Positions 8,162-17,114 of a DNA stretch of 52,341 nucleotides are shown here, one piece after another. The position numbers and the translations under genes were made by a program. The notes beneath the pieces were generated by a model, which was given only the letters and a program-made list of their open reading frames with translations, did no database searches and was not told where the DNA came from. Numbering within the stretch: the stretch's first letter is position 1; every line of letters starts with the position of its first letter. Source of the DNA: MedAcidi-G1 sp002294285 (GTDB lineage Bacteria > Actinomycetota > Acidimicrobiia > Acidimicrobiales > MedAcidi-G1); the NCBI GenBank assembly GCA_963999645.1, contig CAXEUY010000014.1, positions 1-52,341 on the forward strand, in the 5' to 3' direction.

Positions 8162-9719
8162 ATTCGACAGCAAAGCAGAACAAATACGAGAAAAGCAAAT
8201 ATCCAGATTTGAAAATGGTCATTTCGACGCACTTGTTATTGGTGGAGGAATAAATGGGGCAGTTGCAGCATTAGCACTGCGCTCGCACGGAGTTAATGTT
8301 GGCCTCTTCGAGAAAAATGACTTTGCTTCTGGAGTAAGTCAAGAGTCCTCAAATTTGGTATGGGGTGGTTTCAAATACTTGGAAAGTTACGAGGTTAAAC
8401 TTGTTGCAGGGCTCTGCCATTCAAGAAATCGTCTTGCTCGTTCCTATCCGTCTCAACTAACTGAAACGCGTTTCCTGGCAACACTTGACGCATCGTCTCC
8501 GTTCGCTCCGTGGTTCGCTTCTATAGGAGCAAATGCATATTGGGCAATTGGGCAATTCGCTACGAAAAGACCCAGATATCGGTCTCCTAGAACTATTAAA
8601 CGCCTTGAACCTTCAATCGAAATAGATTCGCTTCTCGGGGGCATTGAATACTCTGACTACCTGTTAATCGAAAACGACTCTAGATTTGTTATTCAAATGC
8701 TAGTTGATGCTGAGGAGCGAGGTGCAGCAGTAAGTAATTACACGACCGTTATTGAAGCTGAACGCGTTTCGCAAAAATGGAAATTAAAAGTCCGAGATCA
8801 AATTTTAGGAAAAGAATTCGAAGTATCTTCTGATGTTCTCGTAAATGCCGCTGGTCCAGAAATAAAAGAAATATCTGAGATGACTAAAACTGAAACAGAG
8901 AGTCACCTCGTTTTTTCAAAAGGTGTTCATTTGGTAGTTCCTAAAGTAACCGACTCGGGTAGGATTCTCGCATTTTTTGATGAAACTCAACGCCTCTTTT
9001 ATGTGATACCAATGGGTAAATGTTCGGTTATTGGGACAACAGATGAAAGAGTTGAGAAACCTGAAGTTTCAGTCGAGGGTGCTGACATTGAATTCCTGCT
9101 GCAAGAAGCCAACAGAAAACTCTCTCTTTCAAGACCTCTTTTGAAAGAGGACATAATTGCAGAAAGAGTTGGGGTTAGACCGCTTGTGATAGCAAAAGGG
9201 GGAGTAGATCAAGACAAGGATTGGACAGAGCTGTCTCGAAAACACATTGTTGAGGTCAATCGTAAAGATCGAGTTATTTCCATTCTTGGAGGAAAACTTT
9301 CAGATTGTTTAAACGTCGGAGAAGAAGTTGTCGACGGACTAGACGATCTTGGTTATAAAACCGTAAAACCTTCAAGTAGGTGGTACGGCGAACCATCTGC
9401 TGCAGAGAAGTCGATTTTTTTTCATAAAGCTAAAGAAATTGTTACTGAAAAAGATTCGATTGAAAAATTGTGGAGAAGACACGGATCTCGGTCGCACGAG
9501 ATTTTGAAGAAAATTGAAACAACTCCGACAGATGGTAAAAATTTCAGTGAAATTATTGATTACTGTCCGGCAGAAATTTCAGTGATGAAAGATTACGAGT
9601 TTATTTTCACGCTTGAAGATTTCATGCGCAGGAGAAGTCTTCTTGGTCAGACGATTCATCCAGAAGAATTGATGCAAGACGATGGTTTCAAAAATCTTAA
9701 AAAATGTCTTTTCGATTGA
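8154..9719 (+). CDS. glpD: FAD-dependent glycerol-3-phosphate dehydrogenase
   Basis: A 521-residue flavoprotein. The dinucleotide-binding motif V-I-G-G-G-I-N-G-A-V is near residue 25, followed by E-K-N-D-F-A-S-G-V-S-Q-x-S-S-N-L-V-W-G-G-F-K-Y-L-E, the GlpD signature (usually T-S-S-x-S-T-K-L-I-H-G-G). The middle part has P-M-G-K-C-S-V-I-G-T-T-D-E and the C-terminal region has G-G-K-L-S-D-C. It oxidises sn-glycerol 3-phosphate to dihydroxyacetone phosphate and passes electrons to quinone at the membrane. An earlier start at 8100 would overlap the YCII gene deeply, so I use the ATG at 8154. The motif wording differs somewhat from enterobacterial GlpD, so another hydroxy-acid substrate is not excluded. 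Confidence 0.82.
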   Translation: MSEFDSKAEQIREKQISRFENGHFDALVIGGGINGAVAALALRSHGVNVGLFEKNDFASGVSQESSNLVWGGFKYLESYEVKLVAGLCHSRNRLARSYPSQLTETRFLATLDASSPFAPWFASIGANAYWAIGQFATKRPRYRSPRTIKRLEPSIEIDSLLGGIEYSDYLLIENDSRFVIQMLVDAEERGAAVSNYTTVIEAERVSQKWKLKVRDQILGKEFEVSSDVLVNAAGPEIKEISEMTKTETESHLVFSKGVHLVVPKVTDSGRILAFFDETQRLFYVIPMGKCSVIGTTDERVEKPEVSVEGADIEFLLQEANRKLSLSRPLLKEDIIAERVGVRPLVIAKGGVDQDKDWTELSRKHIVEVNRKDRVISILGGKLSDCLNVGEEVVDGLDDLGYKTVKPSSRWYGEPSAAEKSIFFHKAKEIVTEKDSIEKLWRRHGSRSHEILKKIETTPTDGKNFSEIIDYCPAEISVMKDYEFIFTLEDFMRRRSLLGQTIHPEELMQDDGFKNLKKCLFD

Positions 9720-9727
9720 TTTAAACT

Positions 9728-11014
9728 TTAATTTCGCTCTTCTTTCTGCCAAGTTGCCAGCGGGTTGCGAATCCACCGGTTTAAAGAGTGAGCGATTTGA
9801 CCTGATCGCGCTGTAATCGGCACAAAAAGAGATTGCTTTTTGACTGGAACAGCCTCTTTAACATAAGTGCGATAAGAGAGGTAGAGACCCAGACAAATGA
9901 GGACGAGTCCATTTAGGACAAAATATGAAGAAGGATTAAAACTACCTAAAACGAAACCAATGGATAGAGGTGCAATTACTGAGCCAATGCTGCTGGCGAC
10001 CACCAAGGTAGAGGAAGCTGAAACACGTTTTTCGGTTGGAACCCAGTCATTCGCGAGAGCGGCAAACAAACCATATAAGGGAAATACAAAAGCTCCAAAA
10101 GCAAAATTAAGAAGAATTTGCAAGTCGCTGGTGGTCGTAGTGATGGTTTGCAAAAAACAGATTAAGACTGAAACAAGAATGGATAAGAGAATAATTCGTC
10201 TGCGAGGGAAAATGTCTGAAAGGCGACCTATCGGAATTTGGAGGACTATAGCTCCCGCTAAACCTGCGCCAACGAAAATAGTTGATTTACTCGGAGACAT
10301 TCCGGCCTTGAGCGCGTAAACCAAAGCCATACTGGACATTCCAGCTTGAACAAAAGAAGCAAGAGTGGTTCCGATTAAAGCAGAAGGTACAAGTTTGTAA
10401 AGTTCACGAAAAGGCATTGAGGAAGTAGTAGGTGGCGGAGGGTTTGAAGAAGCAGAAAGCGTCATGGGTACTATTGCGAGTGATAGAAGAACAGAGGCGA
10501 GGATGAACATTTTGAATCCCTCGGCCTGACCCAGGTTTGCCAGAAGCTGCCCGCCTGCAGTACCACCTAGCATGACCACCATGTAGCTTCCTAAAATTTG
10601 ACCTCGATTTTCATTCGAAGCACGATCATTCAACCAACTTTCTAGAACAACAAAGATAGTTGCGTTGCATACGCCTCCAAGCAGGTAAATAAAACACCAC
10701 GTCACTGGTGTGACAAAAGTTGCATTAATGAGAACAGCGATAGAAGCCAGAGAAGCCATTGCTGAGAAAACTCTTATGTGACCAACGGTAGCTAAACTTT
10801 TTGGTGCAAATTTTGCACCAAAAAGATAGCCAGAAAAATGGAATGCCATCACTAGACCCATTACTGAAGGCGAGAACCCCTCGGTTTCACCACGTACAGG
10901 TAGTAAAACCCGTTGAATTCCATTTCCAACTTGAATAAAAGCGAAAGATAAAAACAACGCCCAAACGCCTAAGAGGGTTTTAACCGTTGGATTTTTTAAG
11001 TGCGGAGTCGTCAT
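9728..11014 (-). CDS. MFS transporter, YcaD-like
   Basis: A 428-residue protein with about 12 hydrophobic segments. After helix 4 it has E-S-W-L-N-D-R-A then E-N-R-G-Q-I-L-G-S-Y-M, a signature of the YcaD branch of the major facilitator superfamily. Between helices 8 and 9 it has I-P-I-G-R-L-S-D then P-R-R-R, the second-half form of the MFS loop motif. The substrate is unknown. Its start overlaps the stop of the upstream thioesterase by one base (TAATG), so the two are cotranscribed and may handle related compounds. The C-terminal 45 residues are polar and basic and probably cytoplasmic. Confidence 0.86.
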   Translation of the reverse strand: MTTPHLKNPTVKTLLGVWALFLSFAFIQVGNGIQRVLLPVRGETEGFSPSVMGLVMAFHFSGYLFGAKFAPKSLATVGHIRVFSAMASLASIAVLINATFVTPVTWCFIYLLGGVCNATIFVVLESWLNDRASNENRGQILGSYMVVMLGGTAGGQLLANLGQAEGFKMFILASVLLSLAIVPMTLSASSNPPPPTTSSMPFRELYKLVPSALIGTTLASFVQAGMSSMALVYALKAGMSPSKSTIFVGAGLAGAIVLQIPIGRLSDIFPRRRIILLSILVSVLICFLQTITTTTSDLQILLNFAFGAFVFPLYGLFAALANDWVPTEKRVSASSTLVVASSIGSVIAPLSIGFVLGSFNPSSYFVLNGLVLICLGLYLSYRTYVKEAVPVKKQSLFVPITARSGQIAHSLNRWIRNPLATWQKEERN

Positions 11015-11490
11015 TAGATCTGACGTATTCCATTGCCTAGGTAAGAAGGACGTGGAATGGTCGACTGTAGGTCGAAAAGCTCCTTAACGTTTTTAGCGAC
11101 CGGATCTCTTATTTCCGAGACTCCAGGTGTTCCGTTAATTTTCGTTACATGCAGAAGCACTGCTTCTTGTGTTGCTACAGGAGAAGATTGATTATCGAGA
11201 AAAAGTCCATGATGGAGATGAATACGTTTCGAATCAAATCCGGTCAATAGTGTCTCTGTGTATATTTGTGAGCCTTCTTTGACTTCTTCTAAAAAGCGTA
11301 TTTGAGCCTCGACCGTGTAGAAAGTTCCACTCGCCTCACGGTAGTCGGCATCAAAGCCAAGGTGTAGTAAAAGTTCATCAGAAGCCTCAGCGAAAGCGAC
11401 ACCGTAGTAACCCTCTGTCATGTGGGCGTTGTAATCAATCCATGTATCAGGGACTGTTGTTTTCCAAATTTTAAGAGCTTCTGTGTTCAT
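11014..11490 (-). CDS. Hotdog-fold thioesterase family protein
   Basis: A 158-residue single hotdog-domain protein of the 4HBT_2/YbgC type. It has W-I-D-Y-N-A-H-M-T-E-G-Y-Y with the catalytic Asp, then F-Y-T-V-E-A-Q-I-R-F-L-E-E-V and H-L-H-H-G-L-F. Similar proteins hydrolyse acyl-CoA thioesters and are found in carnitine and fatty-acid gene sets. It is the first gene of the unit with the MFS transporter and has a good candidate promoter 40-65 bases upstream. The precise acyl substrate is not visible. Confidence 0.82.
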   Translation of the reverse strand: MNTEALKIWKTTVPDTWIDYNAHMTEGYYGVAFAEASDELLLHLGFDADYREASGTFYTVEAQIRFLEEVKEGSQIYTETLLTGFDSKRIHLHHGLFLDNQSSPVATQEAVLLHVTKINGTPGVSEIRDPVAKNVKELFDLQSTIPRPSYLGNGIRQI

Positions 11491-11526
11491 TGTTCAAGGT
11501 TAATTTCGAAAGTAAAAGACTGGAGC

Positions 11527-11555
11527 AATCTAGACTTATATTCTCTTTAGGTCAA
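11527..11555 (-). promoter_or_regulatory. Probable sigma70 promoter for thioesterase-MFS unit
   Basis: On the minus strand TTGACC (11550-11555) and TAGATT (11527-11532) are exactly 17 bases apart. The -35 matches five of six consensus bases and the -10 four of six. The predicted leader to the ATG at 11490 is about 30 bases. It lies in the 144-base gap between this unit and upp. Confidence 0.5.
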
Positions 11556-11634
11556 CAAAATAAAAGACATGACTGCGCAGTTCTAAGCATAGTTAACATA
11601 GATGGCCTATTCTTTCTGTATGGATAAAAATGAA

Positions 11635-12258
11635 ATGTCAGGATTACACATTGTGGAGCATCCGCTAGTTCAACACAAGCTGACTCAGATGCGGCAAAAA
11701 GATACTACAAGTCAAGTCTTTAGAACTTTATTGAATGAGATAAGTCTCCTCCTCGCCTATGAAGTGACCAGAGAATTGCCAATTAAAGAACTAGAAATAG
11801 AAACCCCCTTAGTTAAAACCAAGATGCCCTACTTGAGCGAGATGCCTTCTGTGGTTTCAATCTTACGCGCCGGAAACGGTCTACTCGAAGGAGTTCTACA
11901 AGTTATCCCTAATGCAAGAGTGGGACATGTTGGTTTGTATCGTGACCATGAAACCCTCGAAGCAGTCGAGTACTACTGCAAATTCCCACCATTAAATGGT
12001 GGAATGACCATAGTGGTGGATCCAATGCTAGCGACAGGGAATTCTGCCTGTGCAGCACTAACGAGAGTTAAAGAAGAAAACCCAGCCTCTGTAAGGTTTT
12101 TATGCCTCTTGGCTGCACCTGAAGGTGTAAAGGCGTTAAACACTGAACATCCTGATGTAGAAATATGGACTGCTTCATTGGATGAAAGATTAAACGAGAA
12201 GGGATACATACTGCCAGGTTTAGGCGATGCTGGTGACCGTATCTATGGAACCACTTAG
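11635..12258 (+). CDS. upp: Uracil phosphoribosyltransferase
   Basis: A 207-residue enzyme that makes UMP from uracil and PRPP (pyrimidine salvage, cytoplasm). It has the N-terminal V-E-H-P-L-V-Q-H-K-L, S-I-L-R-A-G-N-G-L, the PRPP loop V-V-D-P-M-L-A-T-G-N-S, and the C-terminal P-G-L-G-D-A-G-D-R-I-Y-G-T-T for uracil binding. ATG codons at 11602 and 11620 give longer forms with no better ribosome binding site. The start at 11635 gives the normal family length and alignment. The gene overlaps the polysaccharide deacetylase by 14 bases. Confidence 0.93.
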   Translation: MSGLHIVEHPLVQHKLTQMRQKDTTSQVFRTLLNEISLLLAYEVTRELPIKELEIETPLVKTKMPYLSEMPSVVSILRAGNGLLEGVLQVIPNARVGHVGLYRDHETLEAVEYYCKFPPLNGGMTIVVDPMLATGNSACAALTRVKEENPASVRFLCLLAAPEGVKALNTEHPDVEIWTASLDERLNEKGYILPGLGDAGDRIYGTT

Positions 12259-13243
12259 ACGAAAAAGAAGAATTTTTACTTTTGTTTTGATAGGGGCACT
12301 ATTTTTCACAGGAATGTCCTCTCTTTCACTCAATTCCGTCTCAGGGTCAGAGGTAGATAAAACTATCTATTTGACATTCGATGACGGACCACATCCAATT
12401 TTCACACCATTGCTATTGTCTCTTCTCGAAGAACACGGAGTTAAAGCGACTTTTTTTCCTATTGGTCACAGACTAGAAGAACGATGGCTAAGCGATGACT
12501 TGAATGACCTACTGAATCGAGGTCACCTCCTGGGGAATCATTCATGGACGCATAGAGAATTGACCAAGCAGACTCAAGATGACCTGTATTACCAACTAAA
12601 CACTCCCTCTGAACTTATTGAAAACATGACAGGCTTTAGGCCTAATTGTTTCAGGGCACCGTTTGGTGACAGAAATTACAAAGTATTGAATGCAGCTGAG
12701 GAACTAGGCATGAAACATGTCGATTGGAGTATAGATCCTCAAGAATGGCGTGAACCTAAAATCGAAGAAGCGATGGAGCACATATCTGAACGGTATGAAG
12801 ATGGCGCAATACTACTTCTGCATGATCGAACATTTTTATCTCTTCCGATACTTAAAGAAGTTTTAGAGCGTTTTCCCAGCAGTGAATGGAGTTATAAAAC
12901 CATTCCTGAATGCATGGTGAATGAAGAAAAAAAAGTTCGGTCTTCTACACGAGAAAAAGGCGACATTCCGATAGGTAATGTGAAGAATGTATTTAAAATT
13001 GATGAAACTTTAAGAGTCTCAGGCTGGGCTTATGACCCAGATGCACCAAATGGAGGTCTCAAAATAAAACATTCTGGAAAGACCGGTGAAGTTAAATCAC
13101 TGGGGCAAACTAACTTGAATCACGAATTCAGCTTTGACATCTCAGATTTTGATGTAGATACTCCTGTGTGTCTATGGATAGAAAATGAAGGCCTTGCTCG
13201 TCATAACACTTTTTTAGGGTGCCACAATGCAACTTTCGGATAA
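12245..13243 (+). CDS. Exported polysaccharide deacetylase (NodB domain) with C-terminal beta domain
   Basis: A 332-residue protein. Residues 9-27 are hydrophobic after R-R-K-R-R, forming a signal peptide or membrane anchor. The NodB domain has T-F-D-D-G-P-H (catalytic and metal Asp), H-S-W-T-H-R-E (metal His pair), R-A-P-F-G-D-R-N and L-L-L-H-D-R, all present, so it is probably an active metal-dependent deacetylase of a wall or capsule sugar. From about residue 240 a separate domain has S-G-W-A-Y-D-P-D-A-P-N-G-G, a beta-rich module that may bind glycan or partner. A start at 12227 is possible; GGTGA is better placed for the ATG at 12245. It overlaps upp and plsC and is therefore one transcript with them. 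Confidence 0.87.
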   Translation: MEPLRRKRRIFTFVLIGALFFTGMSSLSLNSVSGSEVDKTIYLTFDDGPHPIFTPLLLSLLEEHGVKATFFPIGHRLEERWLSDDLNDLLNRGHLLGNHSWTHRELTKQTQDDLYYQLNTPSELIENMTGFRPNCFRAPFGDRNYKVLNAAEELGMKHVDWSIDPQEWREPKIEEAMEHISERYEDGAILLLHDRTFLSLPILKEVLERFPSSEWSYKTIPECMVNEEKKVRSSTREKGDIPIGNVKNVFKIDETLRVSGWAYDPDAPNGGLKIKHSGKTGEVKSLGQTNLNHEFSFDISDFDVDTPVCLWIENEGLARHNTFLGCHNATFG

Positions 13244-13886
13244 AGATAAAAAGGATCTGCAGAAATCTTTTCGAAATTTAACGGCTTTTACTTCTCTGCT
13301 GGCGAAAGTGACTGTAGAAGATCTACCAGAGGAGGTAACAGGGCCAACAATATATGCTGCAAATCATCGAAGCCTCGCAGATTTGTTAATAGCAGGACCA
13401 ACTTTCCTGCATTGGGGAACACCTATACGTGCTTTGGTCGCAGCTTCATATTTTAAGCATCCTGTTATAGGCCCCCTGTTAAGAGCTCTTAAATGTATAC
13501 CGGTAAGCGGATTGGATGCAATAGACGAGGCAGCTAAGGCACTGGAAGATGGCTGGTCAGTAGCGATCATGCCGGAGGGTAGGGTAGTCCCGAAAGACGA
13601 GTGGGAAGAAGAAGGGGTTGGCAAAGGACACATAGGAATAGGCAAGCTTGCAAAAGAAACAAATTTTCCGGTAGTTGTTTCAGGAGCTAGTGGAAGTGAA
13701 TTGCTTTGGCCTAGAGGAAATTATCTCCCTTATTTCAAACCTTGGAAACGGCAGGAAGTTTCCTTGTGTTGCGAATATTTGGGAGCAGTGAACGAAGAAA
13801 CCTTTCGCGATTCCACAGATGAGATTATGGAAGGGGTAAGACGCTGCGTTTTACGAGCTGAAAAGCAGACAGGGATAGAACGGTAG
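13227..13886 (+). CDS. 1-acyl-glycerol-3-phosphate acyltransferase family protein
   Basis: A 219-residue PlsC-type acyltransferase. The catalytic N-H-R-S-L-A-D (NHx4D) is near residue 46, and M-P-E-G-R (glycerophosphate-binding PEGTR-like) is near residue 114. It would transfer an acyl chain to lysophosphatidate or a related lipid at the membrane. The protein lacks a clear N-terminal transmembrane helix, so it is likely peripheral. AGGGTG precedes the ATG, and the gene overlaps the end of the deacetylase by 17 bases. PlsC-like enzymes have several possible acceptors, so the role in phospholipid synthesis is likely but not proven. Confidence 0.85.
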   Translation: MQLSDKDKKDLQKSFRNLTAFTSLLAKVTVEDLPEEVTGPTIYAANHRSLADLLIAGPTFLHWGTPIRALVAASYFKHPVIGPLLRALKCIPVSGLDAIDEAAKALEDGWSVAIMPEGRVVPKDEWEEEGVGKGHIGIGKLAKETNFPVVVSGASGSELLWPRGNYLPYFKPWKRQEVSLCCEYLGAVNEETFRDSTDEIMEGVRRCVLRAEKQTGIER

Positions 13887-13889
13887 AAA

Positions 13890-14795
13890 TCAGAAATGAT
13901 AGGGAAAAGATGAAAAGTCTCTTTCTCTTTTTTCAAGGAAAGCCTCTCTACCTTCTGCCGCTTCATCAGTCGAATAGGCAAGTCGTGTTGCTTCTCCTGC
14001 AAAGATTTGCTGACCAACCAAGCCATCGTCAATCAAATTAAAAGAGAATTTCAACATGCGGATTGCCGTCGGACTTTTAGAATTTATTTCAGCAGCCCAT
14101 TCAAGTGCTTCTTTTTCGAGATGTTTATGGTCAACGACTTTGTTAACCATCCCCATACGAAATGCCTCTTCTGCATCATAAGCCCGACCTAGGAAAAAAA
14201 TTTCACGAGCTGCTTTTTGCCCCACTTGTCTTGCGAGATATGCCGAACCATAACCTCCATCAAAACTAGCAACATCAGCATCAGTTTGTTTAAAGCGTGC
14301 GTGCTCTCGACTTGCAAGTGTCAGGTCTGCAACAACATGCAGACTGTGACCTCCACCAGCAGCCCACCCAGACACTACTGCAATTACAACTTTTGGCATA
14401 AAACGAATCAGCCGCTGGACTTCAAGAATGTGTAGTCTTCCGGTTGTTGATGAAGGGTTGCTTTCCTCAGCGTATTCATAACCATCTTTTCCACGAATTC
14501 TTTGATCACCTCCCGAACAAAAAGACCACCCTCCATCTTTTTTGGAAGGGCCGTTACCGGTAAGGAGTACAGAACCAACGTCGGTAGTCATTCTTGCATG
14601 ATCCAAAGCAGAGTAAAGTTCATCAACAGTTTTTGGCCGAAAAGCATTCCTTACCTCAGGTCTATTAATAGCAATTCGTACCGTTCCATGTTCTTTGGAA
14701 CGGTGGTAGGTAATGTCAGAAAAATTGAAACCATCGACCTGCTGCCATTGGCTTTCTTCAAAAATTTCTGAAATATTAGTTTCGTTACTATTCAC
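13890..14795 (-). CDS. menB: 1,4-dihydroxy-2-naphthoyl-CoA synthase
   Basis: A 301-residue crotonase-fold enzyme of menaquinone biosynthesis that cyclises o-succinylbenzoyl-CoA. MenB signatures are clear: N-R-P-E-V-R-N-A-F-R-P, S-G-G-D-Q-R-I-R-G, a Gly-rich oxyanion region in V-S-G-W-A-A-G-G-G-H-S-L-H-V-V, and F-D-G-G-Y-G-S-A-Y-L-A-R-Q-V-G. The start is GTG at 14793-14795; the first 20 residues are a non-conserved extension. No other men genes are beside it. The three bases to the convergent acyltransferase leave no room for a terminator. It indicates menaquinone as a respiratory quinone. Confidence 0.95.
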   Translation of the reverse strand: MNSNETNISEIFEESQWQQVDGFNFSDITYHRSKEHGTVRIAINRPEVRNAFRPKTVDELYSALDHARMTTDVGSVLLTGNGPSKKDGGWSFCSGGDQRIRGKDGYEYAEESNPSSTTGRLHILEVQRLIRFMPKVVIAVVSGWAAGGGHSLHVVADLTLASREHARFKQTDADVASFDGGYGSAYLARQVGQKAAREIFFLGRAYDAEEAFRMGMVNKVVDHKHLEKEALEWAAEINSKSPTAIRMLKFSFNLIDDGLVGQQIFAGEATRLAYSTDEAAEGREAFLEKRERDFSSFPYHF

Positions 14796-14870
14796 AAGAG
14801 TCTCATTGTACTATCAGCGTAGAAGTGACACTGCTTTTTATTAACTACTTTGGTTTTAGAGAGAGGAATC

Positions 14871-17114
14871 ATGGAGAAATTTGAAGGCGTAATTGGTAGG
14901 ACGTATGAAGAGTCGACACCTTGGTGGCCAGAAATAAAGCAACCGCCTGAAGAAAGCCCAAATATTGTTGTACTTGTTCTTGATGACACCGGATTTGCAC
15001 ATCTTGGGTGTTACGGCTCTTCAATCGATACGCCTAATATGGATCAATTAGCGCGTGAAGGCTTACAATTTACGAATTTCCACACAACCGCTCTCTGTTC
15101 TCCGACCCGTGCATGTCTATTGACTGGTAGAAACCATCACACAGTCGGGATGCGCGCTGTGTCAAACATGAGAAGTGGATTTCCTCACTTGCGTGGACGC
15201 GTAACCAAACATGCAGCGAATCTTGCCGAGATCCTAAACAACGAAGGATACGGAACATTTTGTGTAGGGAAATGGCACCTAACGCCGATGGAAGAAACTT
15301 CCGGTGCAGGCCCTTTTGATTATTGGCCTACTCAGAGCGGTTTTGATAGATTTTATGGATTTTTACAAGGAGAGACTGATCAATTCCAACCTGAGCTGAC
15401 TCGCGACAATCATCACATTGAAAGACCACATGAGAAGAAGGATTACCATTTAAGTGAAGATTTAGTTGAAAAAGCCTGTGAGCTTATCAATGACTCAAAA
15501 TCGATATACCCAGACCGCCCATTTTTCCTCTACCTGTCATTCGGCGCTACCCATGCTCCGCATCAAGCTCCAGAAAAATACCTTGAGAAATATAAAGGCA
15601 AATTCGATGATGGATGGGATGAAGTTAGAAACAATTGGTTCGAAAAACAAAAAGAACTACGTGTAATTCCAGAAGACACCGTATTGGCAGACAGAAACCC
15701 TGGAGTTGAACCTTGGGAATCATTGAGCGACAACCAACAGACTTTTGCATGCCGACTACAAGAAGCTTTCGCTGCGATGCTAGATCATACAGACGAACAA
15801 ATAGGGGTATTGCTGGAACACCTAGAAGCTATGAATCTGAAAGAAAACACGATAGTAATTCTTCTTTCTGACAATGGAGCCAGTCAAGAAGGAGGTCCAA
15901 GCGGGTTATTAGATGAAATGAAATACTTCAACATGGTTCCCGAAGATGTTGATCAGGCAGTCGAAAAGTTGGATGATATCGGTGGTCCTAAATCACATAC
16001 AAACTACCCATGGGGATGGGCACAAGCAGGTAATTGTCCAATGAGGTGGTACAAACAGACGACACATGGGGGAGGGGTACGAGATCCTTTCATTATTCGA
16101 TGGCCAAAAGGAATTGATAATCCAGGCGGAAAACGAGATCAGTTCCACCACATTACGGACGTCATGCCAACTCTTCTAGAAATATTGGATATCAGCCCTC
16201 CAGAGGTTTTTAACGGAAAAGAACAAATTGAAGTCGCTGGCACAAGCTTTGCATATGTACTCAATTCAGAAAATGAGCCAACACGTAAAAATGTCCAGTA
16301 TTTCGAAATGTTTGGAAATAGGGCTTTATGGAGTGATGGATGGAAAGCAGTTTCAAGGCATGAATTCAGAAAAGATTATGACGAGGAGGACTGGGAGCTA
16401 TTCCATTTAGATAACGACATCTCAGAAACTAACAATCTTGCCGAAACGGAACCTGAGCGACTTAAGGAAATGATAGATAAGTGGTGGAGAGAGGCGGAAA
16501 AATACGGTGTTCTTCCACTGGATGACAGAACACTCGAATTGTTTCGGAGTTCAACTGGCAAGGGATCGGCTCATGCTAAACGAACTTATGTTTATAGACA
16601 TCCAATTTCTCACATGCCCGCGGGTGTTGCTGCCAACATGGGTAATCGTTCTTTTGTTATCGAGGCTGCAATCAATAGACAAGCAAATGAAAATGGAGTT
16701 CTTTTAGCTATAGGAGGAGCAAATGTCGGCCTCTCACTTTTTATAAAAGATCAGCGCCTTATGTTTGATTACAACATTTTTTACGATCATAAAATTTTAG
16801 TGAGTGATCAAATCGTTCCGGAAGGAGACGTAAGGGTTGGTGTTCACCTTAAGCGTGAAGATCCCGGCGGAGAAGCGACCTTGTTAATTGATGACAAACA
16901 AGTAGGCAAAATGGACCTTCCGTTTATCATAAGAATTTTAGGCAGCACAGGAATGGATATAGGAAGAGACTCGTTGTCTCCAGTATCGGAAGAATACGAT
17001 GGAGCATTTCCCTTCGAAGGAGAAATCAGTCAAGTGGCAGTTCATTTAGCTGAGAGAGATAACACTTTAGAGCAATCGCTTTACGCTATGAGAGCCGAAT
17101 TAGCCATGGAATAG
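14871..17114 (+). CDS. Arylsulfatase-type sulfatase
   Basis: A 747-residue S1-family sulfatase that cleaves sulfate esters. The early metal-binding V-L-D-D-T-G-F is followed by T-P-N-M-D-Q-L-A, and the modification site C-S-P-T-R is at residues 76-80: Cys76 would be converted to formylglycine. G-K-W-H (first Lys and His) and L-S-D-N-G-A-S (metal ligands) are present. About 200 residues after the catalytic part form a C-terminal beta-sandwich-like region. I see no signal peptide, so it is cytoplasmic or exported by another route. AGAGGA lies just before the ATG at 14871; an upstream ATG at 14850 is less likely. The modifying enzyme is not in this window. Confidence 0.92.
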   Translation: MEKFEGVIGRTYEESTPWWPEIKQPPEESPNIVVLVLDDTGFAHLGCYGSSIDTPNMDQLAREGLQFTNFHTTALCSPTRACLLTGRNHHTVGMRAVSNMRSGFPHLRGRVTKHAANLAEILNNEGYGTFCVGKWHLTPMEETSGAGPFDYWPTQSGFDRFYGFLQGETDQFQPELTRDNHHIERPHEKKDYHLSEDLVEKACELINDSKSIYPDRPFFLYLSFGATHAPHQAPEKYLEKYKGKFDDGWDEVRNNWFEKQKELRVIPEDTVLADRNPGVEPWESLSDNQQTFACRLQEAFAAMLDHTDEQIGVLLEHLEAMNLKENTIVILLSDNGASQEGGPSGLLDEMKYFNMVPEDVDQAVEKLDDIGGPKSHTNYPWGWAQAGNCPMRWYKQTTHGGGVRDPFIIRWPKGIDNPGGKRDQFHHITDVMPTLLEILDISPPEVFNGKEQIEVAGTSFAYVLNSENEPTRKNVQYFEMFGNRALWSDGWKAVSRHEFRKDYDEEDWELFHLDNDISETNNLAETEPERLKEMIDKWWREAEKYGVLPLDDRTLELFRSSTGKGSAHAKRTYVYRHPISHMPAGVAANMGNRSFVIEAAINRQANENGVLLAIGGANVGLSLFIKDQRLMFDYNIFYDHKILVSDQIVPEGDVRVGVHLKREDPGGEATLLIDDKQVGKMDLPFIIRILGSTGMDIGRDSLSPVSEEYDGAFPFEGEISQVAVHLAERDNTLEQSLYAMRAELAME

